Positions 36,374-45,713 of a stretch of 64,000 nt of DNA are shown here, in pieces. The DNA comes from Pseudorhodoferax soli (lineage in GTDB: Bacteria > Pseudomonadota > Gammaproteobacteria > Burkholderiales > Burkholderiaceae_C), in assembly GCF_003337555.1 (NCBI RefSeq), contig NZ_QPJK01000007.1:62001-126000 (forward strand), written 5' to 3'. Below the pieces are notes generated by a model, which was given only the letters and a program-made list of their open reading frames with translations, was not told the origin of the DNA and did not search any database. Both the position numbers and the translations under genes were made by a program. Numbering within the stretch: the first letter of the stretch is position 1; each line of letters begins with the position of its first letter.

Positions 36374-36943
36374 ATGACTTCAAGCACTACCCGTACCGCC
36401 CGGCGGCCCAAGAACGAGGCGAAGCCGAGCCGGACGCGCAGCATGGGGGCCTCCGAGAGCCCACCGCCGGCCCATGGGTTTGACACAGCAGCCCCCGCAA
36501 CGCCGACCGACCGCTCCGGCTACAAGGTGAAGCACCAGGTTGGCCACCTGCTGCGCCGTGCCTACCAGCGCCACATCGCGATCTTCCAGGAACGCATTCC
36601 GGATTCCCAGCTGACGATGCCCCAGTTCGTGACGCTGTGCGCGGTGCGGGACCTGCGCGCCTGCTCGCTCAACGAGATCGTCGCGGAGACGTCCATCGAT
36701 CAGGCAACCATCCGGGGCGTGGTCGAGCGCCTGGTGTCTCGCAAGCTCCTCGCAGTCGCGGCGGACGCGCAAGACAAGCGCAAGGTGTCCATCTCCCTCA
36801 CGGCGACGGGTACGCGCTTCCTCGCACAGATCATCGACACGGCGGAGGTCGTCTCGGATGAGACCTTCGGGGAGCTGAACGCCGCCGAGCGGGTCGCGTT
36901 GGTGTTCCTGCTCAAGAAGATGTGCGGGCTGGCCTCGGAGTGA
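36374..36943 (+). CDS. nicR: MarR family repressor NicR
   Basis: 189 residues. The N-terminal ~40 residues are a basic, low-complexity extension. The MarR winged HTH core follows (LTMPQFVTLCAVRDLRACSLNEIV, TSIDQATIRGVVERLVSRKLL, DKRKVSISLTATG). NicR and its Bordetella counterpart BpsR repress the nicotinate genes and let go on binding 6-hydroxynicotinate. It lies 44 bases after nicB on the same strand. The matching inverted repeats before nicC, nicE and livK are its likely targets. The long N-terminal extension suggests the start could lie further in, but no better ATG with a ribosome site was seen. Confidence 0.88.
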   Translation: MTSSTTRTARRPKNEAKPSRTRSMGASESPPPAHGFDTAAPATPTDRSGYKVKHQVGHLLRRAYQRHIAIFQERIPDSQLTMPQFVTLCAVRDLRACSLNEIVAETSIDQATIRGVVERLVSRKLLAVAADAQDKRKVSISLTATGTRFLAQIIDTAEVVSDETFGELNAAERVALVFLLKKMCGLASE

Positions 36944-37018
36944 CTCTGCGTCGGGCGGCTCTGGACAGGCAGTGTCTTCACAACGAAAGCCCCAGCGCGC
37001 TCCGTGCCTGTCTCGGAC

Positions 37019-37681
37019 CTGGTTCTGCATCAGGACCTCCAGCGGAGTGCGCTCGCGCTTTGGCGCCTTAGACTCACGCACGCCAAGCAGATCGCCCACG
37101 TCCTCCCTTTCCGCACCCCGGCACAGAAGACGGTCTGCAACTGTGTTCCGCAGACTCAATGCAGTAAGGCCCGCGACACCGATACGACGGAAGATCTTGC
37201 GGTACTCGTAGTGGATCTCACGGCATAGCAATCGCACTGCGGAGCGGGTCAGTGTCGACTGCACGCTAAAGTCACGACCGTCCAGTTTCAGGAACAGCGC
37301 GTCGTCGCGTCGCAGGCCGCGAAAGTGGACTGCGGTGTCGACAGCATCCTGCAACTCGGCCATCGCGATCCGCCTCGCAAGGTAGAGGTCGAACGCTTCG
37401 CAGGCCGGGGCCGCGGAAAAGTACATCGCGCGGGCCCGCCCGCTCACCGCACCATCGGCTCGCAGCTCGCACCCGACCCGGACGGATCCATCGGCGTTCA
37501 GGCAGTCGCCAATGTGCATGCGTGCCACCTCCAGCGGGCGCAGCTCGGTGGCGAGCAGGATCCAAACCATGACGGCGTCACGCTCTGGTGTCGAGGTTCG
37601 TGCGCGCACGCGAACCATGGTGCCGTAAATGTCGTCGTCGGACAGCAGGATCGGCGCCGTCCGCCTGGCGTGCCCGGACGG
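37019..37681 (-). pseudogene. Truncated tyrosine recombinase (integrase) remnant
   Basis: Only the catalytic domain is left. The frame opens after a stop near 37682 and reads TAPILLSDDDIYGTMVRVRA, then ERDAVMVWILLATELRPLEVARM with the first catalytic Arg, GLRRDDALFLKLDG, and TALSLRNTVADRLL in the position of the second catalytic Arg box, followed by VGDLLGVRES. This is the pattern of a Burkholderiales phage-type integrase family. The N-terminal arm-binding domain is missing, no start with a ribosome site exists, no terminal tyrosine is evident, and the frame runs on as antisense of nicR. It lies just beyond the nic cluster and may record its acquisition. Confidence 0.6.
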
Positions 37682-37756
37682 TCATTCCCTGATGAGTAAC
37701 CAAGTATCCAAGGGGCGGCCCGCCCACCGTATGTGAATATGCACAGACCCGTCCGG

Positions 37757-38206
37757 TTATCGTCCGCGTAGCCCGCCCAGGGCCGGGTACTCATCGGCGG
37801 CGCTCCCCTCGTTCCCGCGAAGAAGCGATAGCCGACGCCGCATGCCTTCGATCTCGACAGTTTGCGTCGCGATGATCTCTTCGGCCAGCTGACGGGTCGC
37901 CGGATCACGGCCATGCTTGAGCACCAGCCTGGCCATGTCGACGGCGCCCTGGTGGTGCGGGATCATCATCACCAGAAAGTCCCTGTCCGCGCTACCCGAA
38001 TAGCCCGGGCCGTGCATGTCCGACATCATGCGCTGCATGCTGACGTCCATGTCGTGCTGGAACTGGTCTTCGCGTTGGGCTTTGCGCTGGTGATGGTGCA
38101 TGTCCTGCGACGATGTCGCGCCGACCAGAAGCACGGCGGCCGCTACCGCCACACTGCACCGACCCATCGTGCACGCCGCCGCGCTCCAGGTTCGGATTCC
38201 GATCAT
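37757..38206 (-). CDS. DUF305 family exported protein
   Basis: 149 residues with an N-terminal hydrophobic export segment (about 15-32) and a single DUF305 domain: MMIPHHQGAVDMARLVL carries the family's HHxGAxDMA motif, with many His and Met residues (HHHQRK, MQRMMSDMHG). DUF305 proteins are periplasmic, ferritin-like in fold and often linked to metal, especially copper, handling. The ATG overlaps the stop of the YVTN-propeller gene by four bases (ATGA), so the two are coupled. Role here unknown; metal binding is inferred from the motif. Confidence 0.85.
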   Translation of the reverse strand: MIGIRTWSAAACTMGRCSVAVAAAVLLVGATSSQDMHHHQRKAQREDQFQHDMDVSMQRMMSDMHGPGYSGSADRDFLVMMIPHHQGAVDMARLVLKHGRDPATRQLAEEIIATQTVEIEGMRRRLSLLRGNEGSAADEYPALGGLRGR

Positions 38207-39573
38207 GCCGTCTGTCCAGGCACGCCGACGCGAACGTAGACGAGGTTGATGCTCTTCTTGTTCCTCAGGGCGCCCGACGGCAACGCGAGGTTGCCAAGCG
38301 GGATCTGCGCCAGATGCTTGGGCTGCAGTGGATCGCGGACGTCGAACGCGGAGCAGACCGTCTGGCCGGCGTTCGGGGTACCTGGAAGCTCGTCCTGTTC
38401 GTGGGCCACATAGAGCAAGGTGTTCTCAGGATTGGTCCACAGGCCGTGCGCCTCGCGGCCCCCGCTGAAGAACGTGCCGACCACCTTGCGCTTCCCTGCA
38501 GGCGCGGACCGGTCGACGATGGCGATGCGGCTGGATGCCGCACCGCCCGGGCCACCGTCGTCCACCCGGGCCAGGCTTGCATAGACCACGTCGCCGCGAG
38601 CATTGCGAACGAATTCCACATGGTTGGGGCGGGCCATCTCGCCGAGCCCTACGGCATCGAGCAACGCGAAGCTCCCTTCCACGGAGCGGCACGACAGCGT
38701 GTCGGCCAGCTTGTGGGAGAACCAGACTTCCTTGCCGTCGGGCGTGGTCTTGAGAAACGGCGTGAAGCCGAGCTTGTCCTGGCCGGACACGTCCAGCGTC
38801 ACGACGCGCTGCGGGCGGCTGAAGCCCTCCGCGTCCGGGTTCACCGCGAAGACATCGACCTTCGAGGCTTTCTGGCTCGCAACGAACGCGAGGCGGCCGC
38901 TCTGGTTGAACCACACCTGGGCGGGACCTTCGACGGTTCCGAGATGCAGACGCACGGGAGTGCTTTCGGCTCCGTGGAGGTGGCGCTGAGCCCGACGGAC
39001 ATCGAGGATCGCGATGCGGTCCTCACCACGCAATGCCACCCACAGCTCCTTGCCGTTGCGCGTGAAGGTCGGCTCGTGCGGCTCTCTCCCGAGCAGGATG
39101 CCGCTGGAGATCCTCTCGGGGTTCGTCGTGGGGCCTGCGTTCACGTTCGGGGTGTTGCCGATCACGCGCTTGGCCACAGCGTCGATCAAGTAGATGTTGC
39201 TGGAGCCGCGGCCGCTGGTGGCCAACAGGCGACCATCTGGCGAGGGGACGGCTCCATGGGCATCGATGCAACCGTGGTAAAGCGGCTTGTGGATCATCGC
39301 CGCATGCGTGGGCGCGACACCCGCGGTCACGTAGCGAAACGGCGGTCGAGGGTCTTCGTCGAAGCTAGTCAGGTTGACCGTTGTCTCGACCGTGTTCTTC
39401 GCCGGGTCGATGACCACCAAGGTGTTCGAGTCCTCGTTGGTGATGAAGACGCGATCGCGAGGGTCGACGGTGATCGGATCGGTCTGCGCGTTGGCCAGTG
39501 CGTTGGCGCTCGGAAGGACGGTGGCTGCGACTGCGCCCAGGGTGGTCGAAAGGAGTGTGCGTCTGGTCTGCAT
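38203..39573 (-). CDS. YVTN-type beta-propeller exported protein
   Basis: 456 residues from the ATG at 39573. The N-terminus MQTRRTLLSTTLGAVAATVLPS looks like a Tat or Sec signal cut near ANA. The body holds propeller repeats such as VFITNEDSNTLVVIDPAKNTVETTV, NIYLIDAVAKRVIGNTP and RIAILDVRRA, as in YncE-like seven-bladed proteins. Its ligand is unknown. It is co-transcribed with the DUF305 gene through a four-base overlap; together they suggest a periplasmic metal-related pair. The gene diverges from a LysR gene across ~460 bases. Confidence 0.82.
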   Translation of the reverse strand: MQTRRTLLSTTLGAVAATVLPSANALANAQTDPITVDPRDRVFITNEDSNTLVVIDPAKNTVETTVNLTSFDEDPRPPFRYVTAGVAPTHAAMIHKPLYHGCIDAHGAVPSPDGRLLATSGRGSSNIYLIDAVAKRVIGNTPNVNAGPTTNPERISSGILLGREPHEPTFTRNGKELWVALRGEDRIAILDVRRAQRHLHGAESTPVRLHLGTVEGPAQVWFNQSGRLAFVASQKASKVDVFAVNPDAEGFSRPQRVVTLDVSGQDKLGFTPFLKTTPDGKEVWFSHKLADTLSCRSVEGSFALLDAVGLGEMARPNHVEFVRNARGDVVYASLARVDDGGPGGAASSRIAIVDRSAPAGKRKVVGTFFSGGREAHGLWTNPENTLLYVAHEQDELPGTPNAGQTVCSAFDVRDPLQPKHLAQIPLGNLALPSGALRNKKSINLVYVRVGVPGQTA

Positions 39574-40034
39574 GGATAGGGTTTCGGAAGATGTGGTGGC
39601 TCGTCTGGGCGTACCTGATCCACGCCTCGTCTCCGATCCCATTCCTGGCAAGCGCCGGCTGGTTCAAAGGGGCTGGCAAGGTCGGCGGCCCGTCCAGACC
39701 AAAGAGACGGTTGAGGGACGCGGTTTATTCCACGTCCGCCGCCCGGAAACATCTGCTTGCCGATTGCGCGTGCCCCGGTCGACGGGGCTGCATCAAGCCC
39801 TTGCCTTCAGACTTCGGGCGGCTTGCGATCGGTGGCGGCAACCAACGAAGGCACGCCCCCAGCAGGCAAGGGCAAGCCATAGAGCCATCGGCGTTCATGA
39901 GCATGCCGCCGCTGACCCACCGAGCGCCGGGCAACAGAGACACGGGCGCATGCGATCGGTCAAAGCTAGTGGCCGTCTTTCGCCTCGCCGCACGCTGCGC
40001 CGAGCCCCGCCCGACGTATCCTCGACGAACGACC
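39574..40034. other. Divergent spacer between propeller and LysR genes
   Basis: About 460 bases that should hold both promoters. Open frames here are continuations of the neighbours' frames without family similarity. I saw no strong inverted repeat. Confidence 0.4.
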
Positions 40035-40955
40035 ATGAGCTACTCGCCGCAAGACGTCTCCTACTACCTGGCAGTCGCAAAGGAGGGCCACCTGGGCAGG
40101 GCCGCCACAGCCTGCGGGATATCGCAACCTGCACTGTCCAAAGCGCTCAAGCGCATCGAGTCCACCGCCGGCGTGCGCCTCATCGAGCGCGGCAGCCATG
40201 GCGCAAAACTGACGCCTGCCGGGGAGACCTTCCTCGACTATGCCCGGGCCTTCGACTCCCACCACGAGGCGATGCTCAGGGCGTCGCGCATCATGCGCGC
40301 GGAGGCTGCAGGACGACTGCGCATCGGGATGACGAACCCGGGCAGCGAGTCCGTCGCGGTGCGCGCCCTGACGAACCTGCTCAAGGCCCGCCCCGCCCTG
40401 CGGGTCACACTCGACGTCGGCAAGTCCGATGCGCTCAACGCAGCCGTGCTGGATGGGCAGCTCGACCTGGCTGTGGTGCCGTCCTATCCCGACCATCCCT
40501 TCACCAGCGCGCAGGAGTCCTTCGGCTCCGACACGATCCGGATCGCGGGGCGGTTCGACCACCCATTGGCGCATGGCCGGCACGTAGAGCCGACCGAGCT
40601 CGCCCCGTTCGGCTGGGTCGTTGGCGACCGGGCCAGCGTGTCCAGGGATCTTCTGGACGAGATCTTTCGCAAATGGAGCGTCCCGCCGCCCGACGCCGTG
40701 ATGCAGATCCAATTCATGTCCGACACAGCCATGTCAGTGGTGGCCAGTACCGACCTGCTGTGCCTTGCCCCAACCTGGCTCATCGAAGAATGGGGAGGAC
40801 GGGTCCGCACCATCGACGTGCGCGACTTCGCGCTGCAGCGCACCCTCATGCTGCTCTCCCGACCAGGCAGCCACTGGACGCCCCTCATGCACGCCTACCG
40901 TGAGGAAGTTCGGCGCCTGTCCGCAAGCAGCGCTGCCGCTCGGGGTGTCGGCTAG
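40035..40955 (+). CDS. LysR family transcriptional regulator
   Basis: 306 residues: winged HTH at 1-65 (VSYYLAVAKEGHLGRAATAC, ISQPALSKALKRIE) and a LysR substrate-binding domain. The frame is open far upstream, but the ATG at 40035 is the usual start. It lies 123 bases before a sulfatase gene on the same strand and is the obvious candidate to regulate the sulfatase-Bug unit, or the divergent propeller-DUF305 pair. The inducer is unknown. Confidence 0.88.
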   Translation: MSYSPQDVSYYLAVAKEGHLGRAATACGISQPALSKALKRIESTAGVRLIERGSHGAKLTPAGETFLDYARAFDSHHEAMLRASRIMRAEAAGRLRIGMTNPGSESVAVRALTNLLKARPALRVTLDVGKSDALNAAVLDGQLDLAVVPSYPDHPFTSAQESFGSDTIRIAGRFDHPLAHGRHVEPTELAPFGWVVGDRASVSRDLLDEIFRKWSVPPPDAVMQIQFMSDTAMSVVASTDLLCLAPTWLIEEWGGRVRTIDVRDFALQRTLMLLSRPGSHWTPLMHAYREEVRRLSASSAAARGVG

Positions 40956-41078
40956 GCGCCTGACGGGCTGCGCAAGCGCGTTCGAGCCATCCGGTTGGTT
41001 ATCGGATGCTGCCCGATGGTTATGGGGAGTGGCACCGCAATGGCTTACCGTTTCCGCATCAACTTGCAGAGGTAATGC

Positions 41079-42398
41079 GTGCTTCCAAACATCGTTCTGA
41101 TCGTCGCCGACAACCTGGGTTGGGGTGAGCTCGGCTGCTACGGCGGCGGCGCCCTGCGCGGAGCACCCACGCCGCGGATCGACAAACTGGCATCCGAGGG
41201 ACTGCGTCTCACGAACTTCAACGTCGAGAGCGACTGCGTGCCAACCCGCTCTGCCCTCATGTCAGGCCGGCATCCGATCCGAACCGGCTGCCTGCAGTCG
41301 GTGCCTGCCGGCCTGCCGCAAGGGCTGCGCCGCGACGAGGTGACCCTGCCGCAGGCGCTCAAGGCACGTGGCTACGCCACGGCCCACTACGGCAAGTGGC
41401 ATCTGGGTGATATCCCGGGCCGCTACCCCAGCGACCGCGGCTTCGACGAGTGGTATGGCATCCCTCGCACGACCGACGAAAGCCAGTTCACCGAAACCCT
41501 GGGCTTCGACCCGAGCGTGGCACAGGTCCCGCACATCATGGAAGGTGTCGACGGCAGCCCTTCGCACAATGTGAAGGTCTACGACCTGGACAGCCGCCGC
41601 AGGATCGACGAGGAACTGGTCGACAGGAGCATCTCGTTCATGCAACGCAGCAGCGAAAGTGGCTCGCCGTTCTTCCTGTACTTCCCGATGGTGCACCTGC
41701 ACCTGCCCACCCTGCCCCATCCTGAATTCGCGGGCAAGACGGGCTATGGTGAGTTCGCGGACTCGGTGGTGGAGATGGACCACCGCGTCGGCCAGATCGT
41801 GGACTTCATCGACCAGAGCGGGCTGGCGGAGAACACGCTCGTGATCTTCTGCAGCGACAACGGTCCCGAGTACCGGCAACCCTACCGCGGTACCGCCGGG
41901 CCCTGGCGTGGCACATACCACACGGCAATGGAGGGCAGCCTGCGGGTGCCCTTCATGGCGCGTTGGCCGGGAAAGATCGCGAGCGGACAGATCTCCAACG
42001 AGATCTTCCACGTGACCGACATCTTCAGTACCTTGATCGCACTGGCCGGCGGCGCAGTCCCCGAGGACCGACCCATCGACGGCATCGACCAGTCGGAGTT
42101 CCTGCTTGGGCGCGACACGCGCTCCAAGCGCGAGGGCTTCCCGTTCTATATCAAGGGAGACCTGCGTGCCGTCAAGTGGCGCGACTGGAAGCTGCACTTC
42201 TACTGGGAGCCGGAAGTCAACCAGGGTCAGGGCAAGCTGGAGTCGCCCTACCTGTTCAACGTCGTGCGCGATCCCAAGGAGGAGAACGACGTGCTCATCT
42301 TCAACACCTGGGTGCTGCAGCCCATTCTTCGCCTGGTCAAGGAGTTCCAGGACTCCTTCCAGCGCCACCCCAACACCGCGCCAGGCGCACCGGATTGA
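41079..42398 (+). CDS. Type I sulfatase
   Basis: 439 residues. Sulfatases hydrolyse sulfate esters with a formylglycine made from the Cys of CxPxR, here CVPTRSALMSGRHP near residue 52. Other family marks: N-terminal PNIVLIVADNLGWGE with a metal Asp, GKWHLGD, and CSDNGPEYR with further metal ligands. The GTG at 41079 is the start, with AGAGG six bases upstream; the ATG at 41075 is out of frame. No signal peptide is visible, so it may be cytoplasmic. A Bug receptor follows after 15 bases in the same operon, so the substrate may be a sulfated organic acid taken up by it. Confidence 0.9.
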   Translation: MLPNIVLIVADNLGWGELGCYGGGALRGAPTPRIDKLASEGLRLTNFNVESDCVPTRSALMSGRHPIRTGCLQSVPAGLPQGLRRDEVTLPQALKARGYATAHYGKWHLGDIPGRYPSDRGFDEWYGIPRTTDESQFTETLGFDPSVAQVPHIMEGVDGSPSHNVKVYDLDSRRRIDEELVDRSISFMQRSSESGSPFFLYFPMVHLHLPTLPHPEFAGKTGYGEFADSVVEMDHRVGQIVDFIDQSGLAENTLVIFCSDNGPEYRQPYRGTAGPWRGTYHTAMEGSLRVPFMARWPGKIASGQISNEIFHVTDIFSTLIALAGGAVPEDRPIDGIDQSEFLLGRDTRSKREGFPFYIKGDLRAVKWRDWKLHFYWEPEVNQGQGKLESPYLFNVVRDPKEENDVLIFNTWVLQPILRLVKEFQDSFQRHPNTAPGAPD

Positions 42399-42413
42399 AA
42401 GGGACCCGCAACC

Positions 42414-43376
42414 ATGAAGATCAGAAGTTGCCTCGCCGCATCGCTGTGCCTGCTCGCCATGGCCACGACTGCACTGCACGCACAGACGAAACCCTGGCCG
42501 ACAGAGAAGCCCATCACCTGGATCGTCGGCTTCGCACCGGGTGGCACGCTGGACGTACTGACCAGGGCGGTTGCGAAGCGGATCGCCGAGAGGACGGGCC
42601 AGTCGGTCGTCGTCGACAACCGGCCAGGTGCGACCGGCGCCATCGCCCAGCAGGCGGTCGCCCGTGCGGCGCCCGACGGCTACACTGTGATCTCCCTCGC
42701 GGGTCCCATCCTCACGGCGCAGACGCCGCCTCAAGTCGGCAAGGAGCTCGCAGCCGTCGCCATGCTCGGCCAGGGCCCGATGGTCCTGGTCGGACCCGCC
42801 TCGTCCCCCATCACGACGCTGCAGGACCTCATCAAGGACGCGAAGTCAAATCCGCACAGGTGGAGCTACGGCAGCTCGGGGACGGGCGTGTCGCAGCACC
42901 TGGCCGGAGAACTGCTGAAGTCGTCGGCCGGCATCTCCATGACCCACATCCCGTACAAGGGCGGCGGTCAGGCCGTCACCGATGTGGTCGGCGGGCAGAT
43001 CCCCCTGGCACTGCTGGGCGTCTCCCCCGTTCTTCCGCACATCAAGAGCGGCCGGCTGCGGGCCTACGGCGTGACGACCGCACAGCACGCCGATGCATTG
43101 CCAGGCGTCCCGACCTTCCAGGAAGCTGGCGTGAACGGCTACGACGCATCGCAATGGTATGCCGCCGCCGTACCGGCCGGGACGCCTGCCGACCGGATCG
43201 CACAACTCAATGCCTTGATCAACGAGGCTGTCACCAGCGCCGAGGTCGCCGCGGTCCTGCAGGCCGGCGCGAACAACGCGGTCGTGACCACCCCCACGCA
43301 AGCGCGCGACTTCGTCGTCAACGAAAACAAGCGTTGGCGCGCGCTGGCAACTGCCACGAAGATGGATCTCGAGTGA
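42414..43376 (+). CDS. Bug/TctC family receptor
   Basis: 320 residues. Signal peptide (MKIRSCLAASLCLLAMATTA, cut near LHAQ) then KPITWIVGFAPGGTLD, VVVDNRPGATGA and PYKGGGQAV, the Bug pattern. It follows the sulfatase gene by 15 bases, so they are one transcript and probably serve one substrate. No TctAB permease genes are nearby, as is common for Bug proteins, which may share permeases or act in signalling. Ligand unknown. Confidence 0.9.
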   Translation: MKIRSCLAASLCLLAMATTALHAQTKPWPTEKPITWIVGFAPGGTLDVLTRAVAKRIAERTGQSVVVDNRPGATGAIAQQAVARAAPDGYTVISLAGPILTAQTPPQVGKELAAVAMLGQGPMVLVGPASSPITTLQDLIKDAKSNPHRWSYGSSGTGVSQHLAGELLKSSAGISMTHIPYKGGGQAVTDVVGGQIPLALLGVSPVLPHIKSGRLRAYGVTTAQHADALPGVPTFQEAGVNGYDASQWYAAAVPAGTPADRIAQLNALINEAVTSAEVAAVLQAGANNAVVTTPTQARDFVVNENKRWRALATATKMDLE

Positions 43377-43540
43377 GCTGCGGGCGGCTACGCGACGTAA
43401 CGCGGCAGCGCACACCCGCAGGGCGGACTACAGCGCTCGTCGCGGCACGCGCAAGCCCGTGCGCGACGACCGATGAGCAAAATTTCAACGGGGATTGAAG
43501 ACCTTGGTCGCTAAGCTCGGGCAAGCTTTCCAAGAATGAA

Positions 43541-44194
43541 ATGACCTCAACGCTCGAGCATCTCCTTGCCAACAACCGCGCCTGGGCCACCCGGGTCGAA
43601 CAGGAGCGTCCCGGCTTCTTCACCGGCCTCCTGGCGCAGCAGAAGCCGCGCTACATGTGGATCGGCTGTGCCGACAGCCGCGTGCCGGCCAACGAGATCA
43701 CGGGCCTGGACCCAGGCGAGGTCTTCGTGCACCGCAATGTGGCCAACGTGGTCGTGCACTCCGATCTCAACGCGCTCACAACGATCCAGTTCGCCGTGGA
43801 GCACCTGCGCGTCGAGCACATCATGGTCACCGGCCACTACGGCTGCGCCGGCGTGCGTGCCGCGCTGCTGGGCCAGCGCGTGGGCCTGGCCGACAACTGG
43901 CTGGCCCACATCGCCGACCTGCGGCTGCGCCACCGCAAGCGCATCGACTACCTGGCGACCGAGCAGGAGCGGCACGACCGGCTGTGCGAGATCAACGTGA
44001 TCGAGCAGGTCGGCAACGTGGCCCTGTCCACCGTCGTGCAGGACGCCTGGGCGCGCGGCCAGCCGCTGACCATCCACGGCTGGTGCTATGGCCTCAAGGA
44101 CGGCCTGGTCAAGGATCTCGAGGTCAGCATCGACCATCCCGACCAGGTCGTCGACAGCTTTCGCAACGCGATCAAGCGCTACCCCCGGCAATAG
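43541..44194 (+). CDS. can: Beta-class carbonic anhydrase
   Basis: 217 residues, standard for bacterial beta-carbonic anhydrases, which interconvert CO2 and bicarbonate. Zinc ligands C43 (CADSR), H99 and C102 (TGHYGCAGV) and the catalytic Asp-Arg pair D45/R47 are all present. It stands alone: 165 bases after the Bug gene and 440 before the next, so probably its own unit, a housekeeping supply of bicarbonate. The sequence is close to the E. coli Can/YadF type. Confidence high. Confidence 0.95.
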   Translation: MTSTLEHLLANNRAWATRVEQERPGFFTGLLAQQKPRYMWIGCADSRVPANEITGLDPGEVFVHRNVANVVVHSDLNALTTIQFAVEHLRVEHIMVTGHYGCAGVRAALLGQRVGLADNWLAHIADLRLRHRKRIDYLATEQERHDRLCEINVIEQVGNVALSTVVQDAWARGQPLTIHGWCYGLKDGLVKDLEVSIDHPDQVVDSFRNAIKRYPRQ

Positions 44195-44634
44195 GCAGCT
44201 CCGCCCCAGCTCAGCCCCTCGGCACCTGAGGGGGCAGTCCTCGCACGAGCGGTCATGCCTCGCGTTCGCGCCGGAACCGCCAACACATCGCACGCCATGC
44301 CACGCATGGCCTTGGCCGCCATCCCCGAGCGCGCAAGCTGAGCTCCGACATCGCACTGCGGCTGAGCCTCCGGCCGCAGCGTGGCCGTGCTCAGGCCACT
44401 CTATTCAAGCGCGCTGACGCACCCCACATTGCGATCGAGCGCATGTGTCCGCTTGCGCCTTCCCGAGCTTCGGACTGTCCGAAGTTCAGCATTGCAAAGT
44501 CTTGCTTTCCCTGGCGGTCGATGCGCCCTACATTTTTTCTGCCCAGGGGACAGCGACCCGCGCACACCAGCGCGTCGCGCCGATGAGGCGGCGACGGGGC
44601 GCAAACCGCAATACATCGCAATGGAGACAACCGA
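44195..44634. other. Spacer before a Bug receptor gene
   Basis: About 440 bases without a gene. It contains the perfect palindrome at 44468-44484 and presumably the promoter for the Bug gene at 44635. Small open frames in it have no family similarity. Confidence 0.5.
44468..44484. promoter_or_regulatory. Perfect 17-base palindrome upstream of Bug gene
   Basis: CTTCGGACTGTCCGAAG has perfect eight-base arms around one T. It lies 151 bases upstream of the Bug start at 44635 and 273 bases after the carbonic anhydrase stop. Its 8-1-8 shape matches the palindrome at 195-211 though the sequence differs; a GntR- or LacI-type operator is possible, as is a hairpin. Confidence 0.5.
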
Positions 44635-45609
44635 ATGAGAAGACTGCTCGGATGTGCGCTTGCAGCCGCACTCGCAATCGCCGTGCCGACCCACGCCACG
44701 GCGCAAGGCTACCCAGAGAAGGGGAAAACACTCACCATCGTCGTGCCCTTCTCCGCCGGAGGCGCAACCGACATCATGGCGCGGCTCATCGGGCAGAAGT
44801 TCGCCGAGCAATGGGGCGTTACCGCGGTCGTGGTCAACAAGCCGGGCGCGGACCTCCTCATCGGATCGCAGGAAGTGACCAGGGCGAAGAAGGATGGGTA
44901 CACCATGGGTCTGACCTCGCACAGCATCGCGCTGAACAAGGTCGTGCGCGAGGGCTTTCCGTTCGATCCGAGCAAGGACTTCGACTCCGTCGGCATGGTG
45001 GGCATCTCCAGCTATGTGCTGGCCGTGGACCAGCGCTCGCCCTACAAGACCTTTCAGGACCTGGAAGCGGCGAGCCAGGCCGCCTCGGACAAGTTCAGCT
45101 ACGCCTCGTGCTGCACAGGAACCTTCATCGCGACCGAGATGCTCAAGGAAGCCACCAAGCTCAAGGGACTGCACATCCCGTACAAAGGCAGCGCACCGGC
45201 CGTCAACGCCATGATGGGCGGCGAGACCCAGTTCATCATGGACACGGTGACGGCCGTCAAACCCTTCATCGACTCCGGCAAGCTCCGGCCGCTGCTCATC
45301 ACCACGAGGGAGGGCTCAGGCGCCCTTCCTGGCGTCCCGGGACTGAAGGACGCGAAGATCCCTGGCACCTTCGAGATCGCGGTCTGGTGGGGCATGGTGC
45401 TGCCGCCGGCAACGCCACCGGAGATCGTGGCCGAAGCCAACCGGACCCTCAACCGGATCTTGTCCATGCCGGACGTGCGCCAGCGCATGGAGGGATTCCA
45501 GATCGATGTCCTGCAGTCGACACCGAAGGAGATGACCGAGCGCTGGCAAACCGACCTGGACAAGTACACCAAGCTCGTGAAGGCAGCAAACCTGTCGTTC
45601 GCCAACTGA
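44635..45609 (+). CDS. Bug/TctC family receptor
   Basis: 324 residues. Signal peptide (MRRLLGCALAAALAIAVPTH, cut near ATAQ), then KTLTIVVPFSAGGATDIMAR, VVNKPGADLLIG, IPYKGSAPAVNAMMGG: a clear Bug protein. The ATG has GGAGA seven bases upstream. It is a single-gene unit preceded by a palindrome and converges on a LysR gene. Ligand unknown. Confidence 0.9.
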   Translation: MRRLLGCALAAALAIAVPTHATAQGYPEKGKTLTIVVPFSAGGATDIMARLIGQKFAEQWGVTAVVVNKPGADLLIGSQEVTRAKKDGYTMGLTSHSIALNKVVREGFPFDPSKDFDSVGMVGISSYVLAVDQRSPYKTFQDLEAASQAASDKFSYASCCTGTFIATEMLKEATKLKGLHIPYKGSAPAVNAMMGGETQFIMDTVTAVKPFIDSGKLRPLLITTREGSGALPGVPGLKDAKIPGTFEIAVWWGMVLPPATPPEIVAEANRTLNRILSMPDVRQRMEGFQIDVLQSTPKEMTERWQTDLDKYTKLVKAANLSFAN

Positions 45610-45713
45610 GCGTCACGGGGGTCATGCCGTACGCCGGGGCTTCGACCAGGAAGCCGGCACATGCCTTGCGCCACAGCACCTCGGCGGGCGCAGGCGCCCA
45701 GGCGCGCGACCCT

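Noticed and set aside
36380-37618. 412-codon minus-strand open frame taken as one protein
   Set aside because: Only its first ~200 residues look like a recombinase; the rest is antisense to nicR and has no family features.
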